Shown piece by piece: positions 17,085 to 25,940 of a DNA stretch of 64,000 bases. The number at the start of each line of letters is the position of its first letter. Position 1 is the first letter of the stretch. The stretch covers positions 186,001 through 250,000 of the forward strand of contig NZ_JACVHC010000006.1 in assembly GCF_017976235.1 (NCBI RefSeq), read 5' to 3'. The notes under the pieces were generated by a model. The model did not search any database. It was not told the DNA's origin and worked only from the letters and a program-made list of their open reading frames with translations. The position numbers and the translations under genes were made by a program. The DNA is from Pseudomonas anatoliensis (GTDB lineage Bacteria > Pseudomonadota > Gammaproteobacteria > Pseudomonadales > Pseudomonadaceae).

Positions 17085-17738
17085 ATGATCTCTATCTTGC
17101 GACGCAGCCTGTTGGTGTTACTGGCGGCCCTGCCTTTGATGGGTAACGCCGTGGCTGCGACTTCGGCCCATGATCTGGTGCAGGACACAACCACCCGGTT
17201 GCTGGCCGATCTGGCTGCCAACAAAGAGAAATACAAGCAGGATCCGACCGATTTCTACGCGGCGCTCAACAGCATCGTCGGGCCGGTGGTGGATGCCGAA
17301 GGCATTTCCAAAAGCATCATGACGGTGAAGTATTCGCGCAAGGCCACTCCGGCGCAGATGCAAACCTTCCAGGAGAACTTCAAGAAGGGCTTGTTCCAGT
17401 TCTACGGCAACGCCTTGCTCGAGTACAACAATCAGGGCATTACCGTTGACCCTGCCAAGGATGAGTCGGGCGATCGCACCAGCGTCAACATGACCGTCAA
17501 GGGCAGCAGTGGCGCGGTCTATCCTGTTCAGTACACGCTGGAGAAGATCAACGGCGAGTGGAAACTGCGCAACGTGATCATCAACGGTATCAACATCGGC
17601 AAGCTGTTCCGTGATCAGTTCGCTGACGCGATGCAGCGCAATGGCAACAATCTGGACGCAACCATCAACGGTTGGGCCGGTGAAGTGGCCAAGGCCAAGG
17701 AAACCACCGAAAAAGCTGCCGAGAAGCCAGCGCAATGA
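17085..17738 (+). CDS. mlaC: Periplasmic phospholipid shuttle MlaC
   Basis: Soluble carrier that ferries phospholipid between the outer-membrane MlaA complex and MlaFEDB. It has 217 residues with a signal peptide (RRSLLVLLAALPLMGNAVAA) and the Tol-Ttg2 domain containing YSRKATPAQMQTFQENFKKG and WKLRNVIINGINIGKLFRDQ. The C-terminus is Lys/Glu/Ala-rich. mlaB starts inside the stop codon region (4-bp overlap). Confidence 0.96.
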   Translation: MISILRRSLLVLLAALPLMGNAVAATSAHDLVQDTTTRLLADLAANKEKYKQDPTDFYAALNSIVGPVVDAEGISKSIMTVKYSRKATPAQMQTFQENFKKGLFQFYGNALLEYNNQGITVDPAKDESGDRTSVNMTVKGSSGAVYPVQYTLEKINGEWKLRNVIINGINIGKLFRDQFADAMQRNGNNLDATINGWAGEVAKAKETTEKAAEKPAQ

Positions 17739-18040
17739 ATGAGGCCGCAGTTCGTATGAGTGATGTTGACGAGCTCTTGCTCAGCGGAGTGCTGGATTAC
17801 CGCACCGGGCCTGATCTGCGCAAGGAAGGTCAGGCGCTGATCAAGTCCAGCAAGGCGTCTTCGCTGGTCATCGACTGCTCGGCCGTAAAGAAATCCAGCA
17901 GCGTCGGTTTGTCGTTGCTGCTGTGTTTCATGCGCGATGCACAGGCGGCCGGCAAGGCTGTCAGCATCCGCGCGATGCCCGAAGACATGCGCGAAATTGC
18001 TCAGGTCAGTGAACTGACCGAACTGTTGGCGCAACCCTGA
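17735..18040 (+). CDS. mlaB: STAS-domain protein MlaB
   Basis: Small cytoplasmic subunit (101 residues) that stabilises the MlaF dimer. The STAS fold is visible, with LVIDCSAVKKSSSVGLSLL in the central region. Overlap with mlaC and a terminator 17 bp downstream show that it closes the mlaFEDCB operon. Confidence 0.93.
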   Translation: MNEAAVRMSDVDELLLSGVLDYRTGPDLRKEGQALIKSSKASSLVIDCSAVKKSSSVGLSLLLCFMRDAQAAGKAVSIRAMPEDMREIAQVSELTELLAQP

Positions 18041-18056
18041 ACCCGCATCATTAAAG

Positions 18057-18109
18057 AAGCCCCCCGTCAGAGTCCTGCCATGCGGGGTTCGCAGGCGCGG
18101 GGCTTTTTT
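18057..18109 (+). terminator. Intrinsic terminator after mlaB
   Basis: AAGCCCC at 18057 pairs with GGGGCTT at 18099 and is followed by a run of six T. An inner CCTGC/GCAGG hairpin fills the loop. It separates mlaFEDCB from the BolA-family gene. Confidence 0.85.
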
Positions 18110-18155
18110 GTATGATGTCCGACCCGTGCGCACAGGGCGCCGATTGAGGTTGAGC

Positions 18156-18395
18156 ATGCAGGCCGTAGAAGTGAAGAGCTTCCTAGAAGGAAAGCTGCCC
18201 GGAACGTTGGTAGAAGTTGAGGGCGAAGGCTGCAATTTCCAGCTGAACGTGATTAGCGATGAACTGGCGGCGTTGAGCCCGGTGAAGCGTCAGCAGCAGA
18301 TCTATGCCCATTTGAACCCATGGATCACCGATGGCAGCATCCATGCGGTCACTATGAAATTTTTCAGCAGCGCGGCCTGGGCCGAGCGCACCTGA
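18156..18395 (+). CDS. ibaG: BolA-family protein IbaG (YrbA type)
   Basis: A 79-residue BolA/YrbA-fold protein. In E. coli IbaG pairs with monothiol glutaredoxin and answers acid stress. The conserved core VEGEGCNFQLNVISDELAALSPVKRQQ is followed by the IHAVTMKFFS strand. The ATG at 18156 (MQAVEVKSFLE) is preceded by GAGGTTGAG; the longer frame reaches back into the terminator and is rejected. It lies between mlaB and murA, as in most gamma-proteobacteria. Confidence 0.93.
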   Translation: MQAVEVKSFLEGKLPGTLVEVEGEGCNFQLNVISDELAALSPVKRQQQIYAHLNPWITDGSIHAVTMKFFSSAAWAERT

Positions 18396-18417
18396 GCCTA
18401 AGGGCGTCGAGATTCTT

Positions 18418-19683
18418 ATGGATAAATTGATTATTACCGGTGGCGCTCGTCTTGATGGCGAGATCCGCATTTCCGGGGCAAAGAACTCTGCCCTGCCGAT
18501 CCTGGCCGCCACTTTGTTGTGCGATGGCCCGGTGACTGTGGCCAACCTGCCGCACCTGCACGACATCACCACCATGATCGAGCTGTTCGGTCGCATGGGC
18601 ATCGAGCCGGTGATCGACGAGAAGCTCAGCGTCGAAATCGACCCGCGCACCATCAAGACCCTGATCGCCCCGTACGAACTGGTGAAAACCATGCGTGCGT
18701 CGATCCTGGTGCTTGGCCCGATGGTTGCCCGTTTCGGTGAAGCCGAAGTCGCACTGCCTGGCGGTTGCGCCATCGGTTCGCGTCCGGTTGACCTGCACAT
18801 CCGTGGCCTCGAAGCCATGGGCGCAGTGATCGACGTCGAAGGCGGCTACATCAAGGCCAAGGCGCCTGAGGGCGGTCTGCGCGGTGCAAGCTTCTTCTTC
18901 GATACCGTCAGTGTGACCGGTACCGAAAACATCATGATGGCTGCTGCTCTGGCCAAGGGCCGTAGCGTGTTGCAGAACGCCGCCCGCGAGCCTGAAGTGG
19001 TTGACCTGGCGAACTTCCTCAACGCCATGGGCGCCAAGGTTTCCGGTGCCGGCACCGACACCATCACCATTGATGGCGTCGAGCGTCTGGGTTCGGCTTT
19101 CTACAAAGTCATGCCTGACCGTATCGAAACCGGCACCTATCTGGTCGCTGCTGCCGTGACCGGTGGCCGCGTCAAGGTCAAGGACACCGATCCGACCATC
19201 CTCGAAGCCGTTCTGGAAAAACTCCGTGAAGCCGGCGCAGAAATCACCTGCGGTGAAGACTGGATCGAGCTGAACATGCACGGCAAGCGTCCGAAAGCGG
19301 TCAACGTGCGCACTGCGCCGTACCCGGCGTTCCCGACTGACATGCAGGCGCAGTTCATCTCGCTCAACGCCATTGCCGAAGGCACTGGTGCGGTGATCGA
19401 GACGATCTTCGAAAACCGTTTCATGCACGTCTACGAACTGCACCGCATGGGCGCGCATATCCAGGTTGAAGGCAATACGGCCATCGTCACCGGCATCGAA
19501 AAACTCAAGGGCGCGCCAGTAATGGCGACCGACCTGCGTGCTTCGGCCAGCCTGGTGATCTCGGCGCTGGTTGCCGAAGGCGATACGCTGATCGACCGCA
19601 TCTACCACATAGACCGCGGTTACGAGTGCATCGAAGAAAAACTGCAGATGCTGGGCGCCAAGATCCGTCGCGTTCCGGGCTGA
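18418..19683 (+). CDS. murA: UDP-N-acetylglucosamine 1-carboxyvinyltransferase MurA
   Basis: First committed step of peptidoglycan synthesis: transfer of enolpyruvate from PEP to UDP-GlcNAc. It is the fosfomycin target. It has 421 residues. The catalytic Cys is present in LPGGCAIGSRPVDLH (Cys117), so the enzyme should be fosfomycin-sensitive at the target. Other family blocks are ISGAKNSALPI and FPTDMQAQF. It starts 22 bp after ibaG and is probably co-transcribed. Confidence 0.98.
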   Translation: MDKLIITGGARLDGEIRISGAKNSALPILAATLLCDGPVTVANLPHLHDITTMIELFGRMGIEPVIDEKLSVEIDPRTIKTLIAPYELVKTMRASILVLGPMVARFGEAEVALPGGCAIGSRPVDLHIRGLEAMGAVIDVEGGYIKAKAPEGGLRGASFFFDTVSVTGTENIMMAAALAKGRSVLQNAAREPEVVDLANFLNAMGAKVSGAGTDTITIDGVERLGSAFYKVMPDRIETGTYLVAAAVTGGRVKVKDTDPTILEAVLEKLREAGAEITCGEDWIELNMHGKRPKAVNVRTAPYPAFPTDMQAQFISLNAIAEGTGAVIETIFENRFMHVYELHRMGAHIQVEGNTAIVTGIEKLKGAPVMATDLRASASLVISALVAEGDTLIDRIYHIDRGYECIEEKLQMLGAKIRRVPG

Positions 19684-19694
19684 TAACTGCATGT

Positions 19695-19787
19695 GGACAC
19701 AGGGACGTGTCCGTTGAATTCGTTTCGAATCGAGGTTTTCATCCGTGAAAACCTCGATGTGTGTCCGGCGCCGATTGCGACCGGACA
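19695..19787 (+). promoter_or_regulatory. Structured leader between murA and hisG
   Basis: Three hairpins can form: GGACAC/GTGTCC (19695-19712), a perfect 12-bp stem ATCGAGGTTTTC/GAAAACCTCGAT with a 6-nt loop (19729-19758), and TGTCCGG/CCGGACA (19762-19787). GGACAC at 19695 could instead pair with the GTGTCC at 19761, giving mutually exclusive folds. No T-run follows, so this is not a plain terminator. Confidence 0.5.
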
Positions 19788-19817
19788 TGAGTACCTTGAT
19801 AAGGACTGACGTTTCCC

Positions 19818-20453
19818 ATGTTGACCATCGCACTGTCCAAGGGCCGCATCCTTGACGACACCCTGCCGCTTCTCGCTGAAGCGGGCATCGTGCCGACCGA
19901 GAATCCGGACAAGAGCCGCAAGCTGATCATCCCCACGACGCAGCCAGACGTACGCCTGCTGATCGTGCGCGCCACTGACGTGCCGACCTATGTCGAGCAT
20001 GGCGCGGCCGACCTCGGCGTGGCCGGTAAAGACGTGTTGATGGAATACACCGGCCAGGGCTTGTACGAGCCACTGGACCTGCAAATTGCCCAGTGCAAAC
20101 TGATGACCGCCGGCAAGATCGGCGCCGCCGAGCCAAAGGGCCGCCTGCGTGTGGCGACCAAGTTCGTCAACGTCGCCAAGCGTTACTACGCCGAGCAGGG
20201 CCGTCAGGTCGACATCATCAAGCTGTACGGTTCGATGGAACTGGCACCGCTGATTGGCCTGGCCGACAAGATCATTGACGTGGTCGACACCGGCAACACC
20301 CTGCGCGCCAACGGCCTGGAACCTCAGGAACTGATCGCCACGATCAGCTCGCGCCTGGTGGTCAACAAGGCTTCGATGAAAATGCAACACGCCCGTATCC
20401 AGGCGTTGATCGATACCCTGCGCAACGCAGTGGAATCGCGACACCGCGGCTGA
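19818..20453 (+). CDS. hisG: ATP phosphoribosyltransferase HisG (short form)
   Basis: First step of histidine synthesis, joining ATP and PRPP. At 211 residues it is the short form, which in other bacteria requires the regulatory subunit HisZ; no hisZ is in the window. Family blocks include IALSKGRILDDTLPLL, the VEHGAADLGVAGKDVL loop and the phosphate-binding DVVDTGNTLRANGL. The order murA-hisG-hisD-hisC is typical of Pseudomonas. Confidence 0.97.
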   Translation: MLTIALSKGRILDDTLPLLAEAGIVPTENPDKSRKLIIPTTQPDVRLLIVRATDVPTYVEHGAADLGVAGKDVLMEYTGQGLYEPLDLQIAQCKLMTAGKIGAAEPKGRLRVATKFVNVAKRYYAEQGRQVDIIKLYGSMELAPLIGLADKIIDVVDTGNTLRANGLEPQELIATISSRLVVNKASMKMQHARIQALIDTLRNAVESRHRG

Positions 20454-20505
20454 TTCACCTGCGCGACCTTGAGTCGCGCCCGTCTATCCGCCTCATAGCC
20501 AGAAT

Positions 20506-20556
20506 CTCAGGTGCCCAAGCGGAAACGACTGCTAAGTTAGGGCGCCTGAGTTTTTG
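20506..20556 (+). terminator. Terminator or attenuator between hisG and hisD
   Basis: CTCAGGTGCCC (20506-20516) pairs along 11 bp, with one G-U, to GGGCGCCTGAG (20540-20550) and is followed by TTTTTG. The loop is 23 nt. It ends only about 25 bp before the hisD ATG, so it may be the hisG terminator or a conditional attenuator for hisDC. A second hairpin, GCGCGAC/GTCGCGC, lies at 20461-20479. Confidence 0.6.
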
Positions 20557-20578
20557 CCATTCCTATGAGGCTCTCGCT

Positions 20579-21916
20579 ATGACCGCACCGACTGCAATTC
20601 GCCGACTCAACGCTGCTGACCCGGATTTCGCGCATCATCTGGATCATCTGCTGAGCTGGGAAAGTGTGTCTGACGACTCGGTCAATCAGCGCGTGCTGGA
20701 CATCATCAAGGCTGTGCGCGAGCGTGGCGACGCGGCGCTGGTCGAGTTCACCAAGAAGTTCGACGGTCTCGACGTCGCCTCAATGGCTGACCTGATCCTG
20801 CCGCGCGAGCGCCTGGAACTGGCCCTGACCCGCATCACCGTAGCGCAGCGTGAAGCGCTGGAAAAAGCCGCGGCCCGCGTGCGCAGCTACCACGAAAAAC
20901 AGAAACAGGATTCCTGGAGCTACACCGAGGCCGACGGCACGGTGCTGGGCCAGAAGGTCACGCCGCTGGATCGCGCGGGCCTCTACGTGCCGGGCGGCAA
21001 GGCGTCGTATCCGTCGTCGGTGTTGATGAACGCGATTCCGGCCAAGGTTGCCGGCGTGACCGAAGTGGTCATGGTCGTGCCGACCCCGCGGGGTGAAATC
21101 AACGAGTTGGTGCTCGCTGCCGCGTGCATTGCCGGCGTCGATCGGGTCTTCACCATCGGTGGCGCACAAGCCGTTGCCGCGCTGGCCTATGGCACCGAAA
21201 GCGTGCCGAAAGTGGATAAGGTCGTCGGCCCCGGCAATATCTATGTCGCCACCGCCAAGCGCCACGTTTTCGGTCAGGTTGGCATCGACATGATCGCCGG
21301 CCCTTCGGAAATCCTCGTTGTGTGCGATGGTCAGACCGACCCGGACTGGATCGCCATGGACCTGTTCTCCCAGGCCGAGCACGATGAAGACGCGCAAGCG
21401 ATTCTGGTCAGCCCCGACGCCGAGTTCCTCGACAGGGTCGCCGCGAGCATCGACAAGCTGCTGCCGACCATGGATCGCGCAGCCATCATCGAAACTTCCA
21501 TCAATGGCCGCGGTGCGTTGATTCACGTGCGTGACATGGCCCAGGCCATCGAAGTCGCCAACCGCATTGCGCCAGAACACCTTGAACTGTCGGTCGCCGA
21601 CCCGCAGGCCTGGTTGCCGCAGATCCGCCACGCCGGTGCGATCTTCATGGGCCGCCACACCTCTGAAGCGCTGGGTGATTACTGCGCAGGCCCGAACCAC
21701 GTGCTGCCGACTTCCGGCACCGCGCGTTTCTCTTCGCCGCTGGGTGTGTACGACTTCCAGAAGCGTTCCTCGATCATCTTCTGCTCCGAGGCCGGTGCTT
21801 CCGAACTGGGCAAGACTGCGTCCGTTCTGGCTCGTGGTGAATCGCTGAGCGCTCACGCACGTAGCGCCGAATACCGCATCAAAGACGAAGACTTTCTTCA
21901 AGGTCAGGGGAACTGA
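20579..21916 (+). CDS. hisD: Histidinol dehydrogenase HisD
   Basis: Zinc enzyme catalysing the last two oxidations to L-histidine. It has 445 residues. Recognisable blocks are YVPGGKASYPSSVLMNAIPAK, VDKVVGPGNIYVATAKR, the SQAEHDEDAQA region with zinc/catalytic His, and APEHLEL. Its stop is followed by hisC within three bases, so hisD and hisC form a coupled pair. Confidence 0.98.
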   Translation: MTAPTAIRRLNAADPDFAHHLDHLLSWESVSDDSVNQRVLDIIKAVRERGDAALVEFTKKFDGLDVASMADLILPRERLELALTRITVAQREALEKAAARVRSYHEKQKQDSWSYTEADGTVLGQKVTPLDRAGLYVPGGKASYPSSVLMNAIPAKVAGVTEVVMVVPTPRGEINELVLAAACIAGVDRVFTIGGAQAVAALAYGTESVPKVDKVVGPGNIYVATAKRHVFGQVGIDMIAGPSEILVVCDGQTDPDWIAMDLFSQAEHDEDAQAILVSPDAEFLDRVAASIDKLLPTMDRAAIIETSINGRGALIHVRDMAQAIEVANRIAPEHLELSVADPQAWLPQIRHAGAIFMGRHTSEALGDYCAGPNHVLPTSGTARFSSPLGVYDFQKRSSIIFCSEAGASELGKTASVLARGESLSAHARSAEYRIKDEDFLQGQGN

Positions 21917-21918
21917 AC

Positions 21919-22971
21919 ATGAGCAAATTCTGGAGCCCGTTCGTCAAGGATCTGGTGCCTTATGTGCCGGGCGAACAGCCGAAGCTGACCAGGCTGGTCA
22001 AGCTCAACACCAACGAAAACCCGTACGGCCCGTCGCCAAAAGCCTTGGCGGCAATGCAGACCGAACTCAACGACAACCTGCGCCTGTACCCGGACCCGAA
22101 CAGCGATTTGCTGAAAAACGCCGTCGCCACTTATTACGGCGTGCAGACCAATCAGGTGTTCCTCGGCAACGGTTCGGACGAAGTGCTCGCGCACATCTTC
22201 CACGGCTTGCTGCAACACGATCAGCCGATTCTGTTCCCGGACATCAGCTACAGCTTTTATCCGGTGTATTGCGGTTTGTACGGCATCAAGTTCGACGCGG
22301 TGCCGCTGGATGCGCAGTTCCAGATCAACCCGGCGGATTACGCCAAGCCAAACGGCGGGATCATTTTCCCTAACCCGAACGCCCCGACTGGCTGCCTGTT
22401 GGCGCTGGATGCGGTTGAGCGGATTCTCATCGCCAGCCCGAATTCGGTGGTCGTGGTGGACGAGGCGTACATCGACTTCGGTGGTGAAACGGCGATCAGC
22501 CTGGTGGATCGTTATCCGAACCTGCTGGTGACGCAGACCCTGTCCAAGTCGCGTTCGTTGGCGGGCCTGCGGGTTGGCCTGGCGGTGGGGCATCCGGATC
22601 TGATCGAGGCGCTGGAGCGCATCAAGAACAGCTTCAACTCTTATCCGATTGATCGTTTGGCGAACGTCGGCGCGGCGGCGGCATTCGAGGATCGTGAGTA
22701 TTTCGACAAGACTTGCCGTTTGGTCATCGAAAGTCGCGAGTGGGTTGTCGCGCAATTGCAGGGCAAGGGTTTTGAGGTGTTGCCGTCGGCGGCGAACTTC
22801 ATTTTTGCCCGTCACCCGCAACATGATGCGGCAGGGTTGGCGGCGAAACTGCGCGAGCAGGGCGTGATTGTGCGGCACTTCAAGCAAGAGCGGATTGCGC
22901 AGTTCCTGCGGATCTCGATTGGCACGCCGGAGCAGAATCAGGCGTTGATCGACGGCCTCGGCGAGCTTTGA
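21919..22971 (+). CDS. hisC: Histidinol-phosphate aminotransferase HisC
   Basis: PLP-dependent class I/II aminotransferase of histidine synthesis. It has 350 residues. Substrate- and PLP-binding segments are visible: KLNTNENPYGPSP near the N-terminus, NPNAPTGCLL, VVVDEAYIDFGG, and the PLP-lysine in TLSKSRSLAGLRVG. It starts three bases after hisD. The gene after it is convergent, with a REP element between. Confidence 0.97.
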   Translation: MSKFWSPFVKDLVPYVPGEQPKLTRLVKLNTNENPYGPSPKALAAMQTELNDNLRLYPDPNSDLLKNAVATYYGVQTNQVFLGNGSDEVLAHIFHGLLQHDQPILFPDISYSFYPVYCGLYGIKFDAVPLDAQFQINPADYAKPNGGIIFPNPNAPTGCLLALDAVERILIASPNSVVVVDEAYIDFGGETAISLVDRYPNLLVTQTLSKSRSLAGLRVGLAVGHPDLIEALERIKNSFNSYPIDRLANVGAAAAFEDREYFDKTCRLVIESREWVVAQLQGKGFEVLPSAANFIFARHPQHDAAGLAAKLREQGVIVRHFKQERIAQFLRISIGTPEQNQALIDGLGEL

Positions 22972-22986
22972 GCCACCGCTGAAACC

Positions 22987-23076
22987 TGTAGAAGTGAGCC
23001 TGCTCGCGATGCGTTTCAGCATTCAACATGTGAGTTGAATGACACACCGCAATCGCGAGCAGGCTTACTCCTACAA
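22987..23076. repeat. REP-type inverted repeat, family B (copy 1)
   Basis: Inverted copies of a different element (core GAGCCTGCTCGCGAT) lie between the convergent hisC and DUF4198 genes. The same family recurs at 37097-37183. Confidence 0.85.
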
Positions 23077-23090
23077 GGGATTTGTGTTGA

Positions 23091-23810
23091 TTATTCGTGA
23101 TGCGGCTCGCCCAAAAACGTCAGCGAACTGAACAACCCGCGACTATTCACATCAACACTGTCTTTCACCTGCACCTCAACCTGCGCCGCAATCACATTCA
23201 ACCCTTCATTTCGCACCAGCACCTGCGCACGGCCGTCCTTGTCGGTCTCGGTGCTCAGGGTATTCGGTGCGCTGCGGTAATCGCCGATCAACTTGACGCC
23301 CGCCGCCGGTTTGCCATCAAGCAACACGCGCACCGGCAATGATTTGCCCGGGCCGACGGTCAGCGGATCAACTTCCGGCAGAATCAGCAGCTTGATCTGA
23401 TCCAGCTTGGGCAGCTTCGCCCCCGGTTGATAGATCGCCAGGCTGTACTTGAACGTCTGCGTCGCCTCGACTGCACCCGGTACTTTGCTGCGACCTTCGT
23501 TGATCCACTTTTTGTCAGCGGTTTGCGACCACATTCCGTTATTCAACGCCACGGCCATGACCGCGGGTGTTTTCAGCGGCTTGAGGCGGGCGTGATCGGG
23601 CAAGCGCTCGACGCTCACCGGGATCATCTTGCCGCCCGCGTCATAGGCCCACGCGCCGCTGATTTTCTGGGCCTTGAAGGCGTTGTCCTCGGCGCCGTGG
23701 CCGTAGATCACTTCGATGTTGCCGCGCCGTTGTTCGGTCCACAGGCCGTGGGCCGAGGCTTGTCCGGCGAACAGCGCGGCGATGACCAGCAGGGTTTTGC
23801 CGTATTGCAT
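23091..23810 (-). CDS. DUF4198 periplasmic protein
   Basis: A 239-residue protein with a signal peptide (KTLLVIAALFAGQASA, likely cleaved before HGLWTEQ). The mature part resembles DUF4198, beta-sandwich proteins often encoded beside nickel/cobalt or TonB-dependent metal uptake genes. A His follows the predicted cleavage site directly, and the C-terminus ends in EPHHE, both possible metal ligands. It is encoded 12 bp downstream of the TonB-dependent receptor and is surely co-transcribed. A periplasmic metal or metallophore handling role is inference. Confidence 0.8.
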   Translation of the reverse strand: MQYGKTLLVIAALFAGQASAHGLWTEQRRGNIEVIYGHGAEDNAFKAQKISGAWAYDAGGKMIPVSVERLPDHARLKPLKTPAVMAVALNNGMWSQTADKKWINEGRSKVPGAVEATQTFKYSLAIYQPGAKLPKLDQIKLLILPEVDPLTVGPGKSLPVRVLLDGKPAAGVKLIGDYRSAPNTLSTETDKDGRAQVLVRNEGLNVIAAQVEVQVKDSVDVNSRGLFSSLTFLGEPHHE

Positions 23811-23822
23811 GGTGACGTCCTT

Positions 23823-25940
23823 TTACAGATTGAGTGACAGGCTGACGGTGAAATTGCGCGGCTCGCCGGGGTTGACCCAGTAGTTGCTGTAAGAGCGCTC
23901 GTAGTATTTTTCGTCGAAAACGTTGTTCAGGTTCAGGCCGACGGTGACGTTGTCGCTGGCCTTGTAATGGGCCAGCAGGTCGACGGTGTGATAGGCCGGC
24001 AATTCGAAGTCGCTGCCGGATTCGCCCGAGCGGTCACCGACGTAAGTGAAAGCTGCGCCAACATCCGAGCCGCGCAGATGCCCGTCCTGAAATTCATAAA
24101 CACCCAGCAGACTGCCGCTGCGTTTGGCCACGCCGAGGATGCGGCTGCCGGTGGGAATCACGGCGTCACCCTGAGTTACTTCGGCGTCGATGTAGGCGAA
24201 GGCGCCAATCACCCGCAGGGCATCGGTGACTTGGCCGGTCACCTGCAGATCGAAGCCGCGACTGCGCGCCTTGCCCATCGCGCGGTTGGTGTCGGTGGCC
24301 GGGTCGAGCGCGAGGACGTTTTCCTTGTCGATGTGAAAGAAGGCGAGGGTGCTGCTCAGACGTTCGTCGAACAGTTCGTTTTTGATGCCGATTTCGTAGC
24401 CGACACCTTCCTCCGGATCGAAGGATTTGCCGGTCGCATCAAGACCGTTGTTCGGTTTGAACGAGGTCGAGGCGTTGGCGAACAGGCCGGTGTTCGGCGT
24501 CAGTTGATAGAGCAGGCCGGCGCGCTGGGTGAGAGCGTCGTGGGTCTGACGGCTGTTGGCGTTGCGGCTGTGGTCATTGATGTTTTGTTCGAAGTGTTCG
24601 AAGCGTGCGCCGATCATCCCGCGCAATTTGTCGGTAAAGACGATTTGATCCTGCAGGTTCAGCGCATGGCTTTCGAGGTGCTCGAAAGTGTCAGTGCCCG
24701 ACCGGGCGCCGTTGGGTTTCTGCTGGCCGTAGATCGGTTTGTAAATGTCGATGGCGTAGGGGCCGCCGGCGAGGGTGGTGACGCGCTCGTTCTTGCGGAA
24801 GTTCTCGTATTCGCTGCCGATCAGCAGTTCGTGCTGCCATGGGCCGAGGTCGAACAAACCGCGCAATTCCAGTTGAGTGATGCTGTCGTGCCAGTTGGTA
24901 TCGCGCTCGCGGTAACGGCGGTTGACGGTGTGGCCATCGGCGTTCAACGGGCGACTTTCAGAGGCATCGCCCCACAGTTTGCCTTCCTTGTAATGGCTGG
25001 CCAGGCGCAGTTTCCAGCTGTCGTTAAGATGGTGCTCGAGCGTCGCCTGAAGCAGGTTGTTGTGGTTGTCGATGTTGCCGTCGTTGGGCTCGCCGAGGAA
25101 CGTCGAACGTGAAACACCGCTCCACTTATTGTTCGGCGCGACGATGCCACGGTCGAACGTCGAGCTGTGGCGGACGATTTCGCTTTCCACCAACAGCGAC
25201 GTATCCGGGTTCAGTTGCCAACTGATCGAGGGCGCGATGAATACGCGTTTGCTGTCGACGTGATCGCGAAAGCTGTGGTTGTCCTCGACTGCAAGGTTGA
25301 TCCGTGAGAGCACGTCACCCTGTTCATCGAGCGGGGTGTTGACGTCCAGCGCCGTGCGATAACGATCCCAACTGCCAGCGCTGGTCTGCAACGTGGTAAA
25401 GGCTTCGGGCTGTGGTTTTTTGGTGACGATGTTCACCGTGCCACCCGGGTCGCCACGGCCATAAAGGCTGGCCGCCGGGCCTTTGAGCACTTCGATACGC
25501 TCGATATTGGCTGCGTCCGGTGTGCTCGGGTACCCACGATTGGCGCTGAAGCCGTCCTTGTAGAACTCCGAGGTGGTGAAGCCGCGCACGCTGTATTCGT
25601 AGAGCGTCAGGCCGCCGAAGTTGTTTTGCTTCGATACGCCGCCAGCGAAATCCAGCGCGCGCTCGACGCTGGTGCTGCCCAGATCCTTGAGCACGCTCGC
25701 GGGCACCACGCTGATTGCCTGCGGGATATCGCGTATCGCGGTGTCGGTTTTGGTCGCACTGGATGAGCGCGTGGCGCGGTAGCCCTTGACCGGGCCGGTG
25801 GGGGATTCGTAATCGGAGGTAACGCTGATCGCGTCCAGTTCGAGCGGTTGCGACTCTTCGGCAAAGGCCGCATCGCCCAGCAAAGCAAGGGGTAGACCGA
25901 GAGTCAGGCCGAGCAGGGAGGCCTTTGTTCGAGACGACAT
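23823..25940 (-). CDS. TonB-dependent outer-membrane receptor (siderophore-receptor type)
   Basis: A 705-residue receptor with a signal peptide (KASLLGLTLGLPLALLGDAAFA). A candidate TonB box LELDAISVT is followed by a plug domain (about 50-165, with RDIPQAISVVP and IERIEVLKGPAASLYGRGDP) and a 22-strand barrel ending in NFTVSLSLNL. The plug motifs place it in the FhuA/FoxA/FpvA-like subfamily, but the ligand cannot be read. I chose the ATG at 25940; a TTG at 25955 is in frame. The start codon sits inside a large inverted repeat. The receptor and the DUF4198 gene appear inserted between hisC and algW. Confidence 0.92.
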   Translation of the reverse strand: MSSRTKASLLGLTLGLPLALLGDAAFAEESQPLELDAISVTSDYESPTGPVKGYRATRSSSATKTDTAIRDIPQAISVVPASVLKDLGSTSVERALDFAGGVSKQNNFGGLTLYEYSVRGFTTSEFYKDGFSANRGYPSTPDAANIERIEVLKGPAASLYGRGDPGGTVNIVTKKPQPEAFTTLQTSAGSWDRYRTALDVNTPLDEQGDVLSRINLAVEDNHSFRDHVDSKRVFIAPSISWQLNPDTSLLVESEIVRHSSTFDRGIVAPNNKWSGVSRSTFLGEPNDGNIDNHNNLLQATLEHHLNDSWKLRLASHYKEGKLWGDASESRPLNADGHTVNRRYRERDTNWHDSITQLELRGLFDLGPWQHELLIGSEYENFRKNERVTTLAGGPYAIDIYKPIYGQQKPNGARSGTDTFEHLESHALNLQDQIVFTDKLRGMIGARFEHFEQNINDHSRNANSRQTHDALTQRAGLLYQLTPNTGLFANASTSFKPNNGLDATGKSFDPEEGVGYEIGIKNELFDERLSSTLAFFHIDKENVLALDPATDTNRAMGKARSRGFDLQVTGQVTDALRVIGAFAYIDAEVTQGDAVIPTGSRILGVAKRSGSLLGVYEFQDGHLRGSDVGAAFTYVGDRSGESGSDFELPAYHTVDLLAHYKASDNVTVGLNLNNVFDEKYYERSYSNYWVNPGEPRNFTVSLSLNL

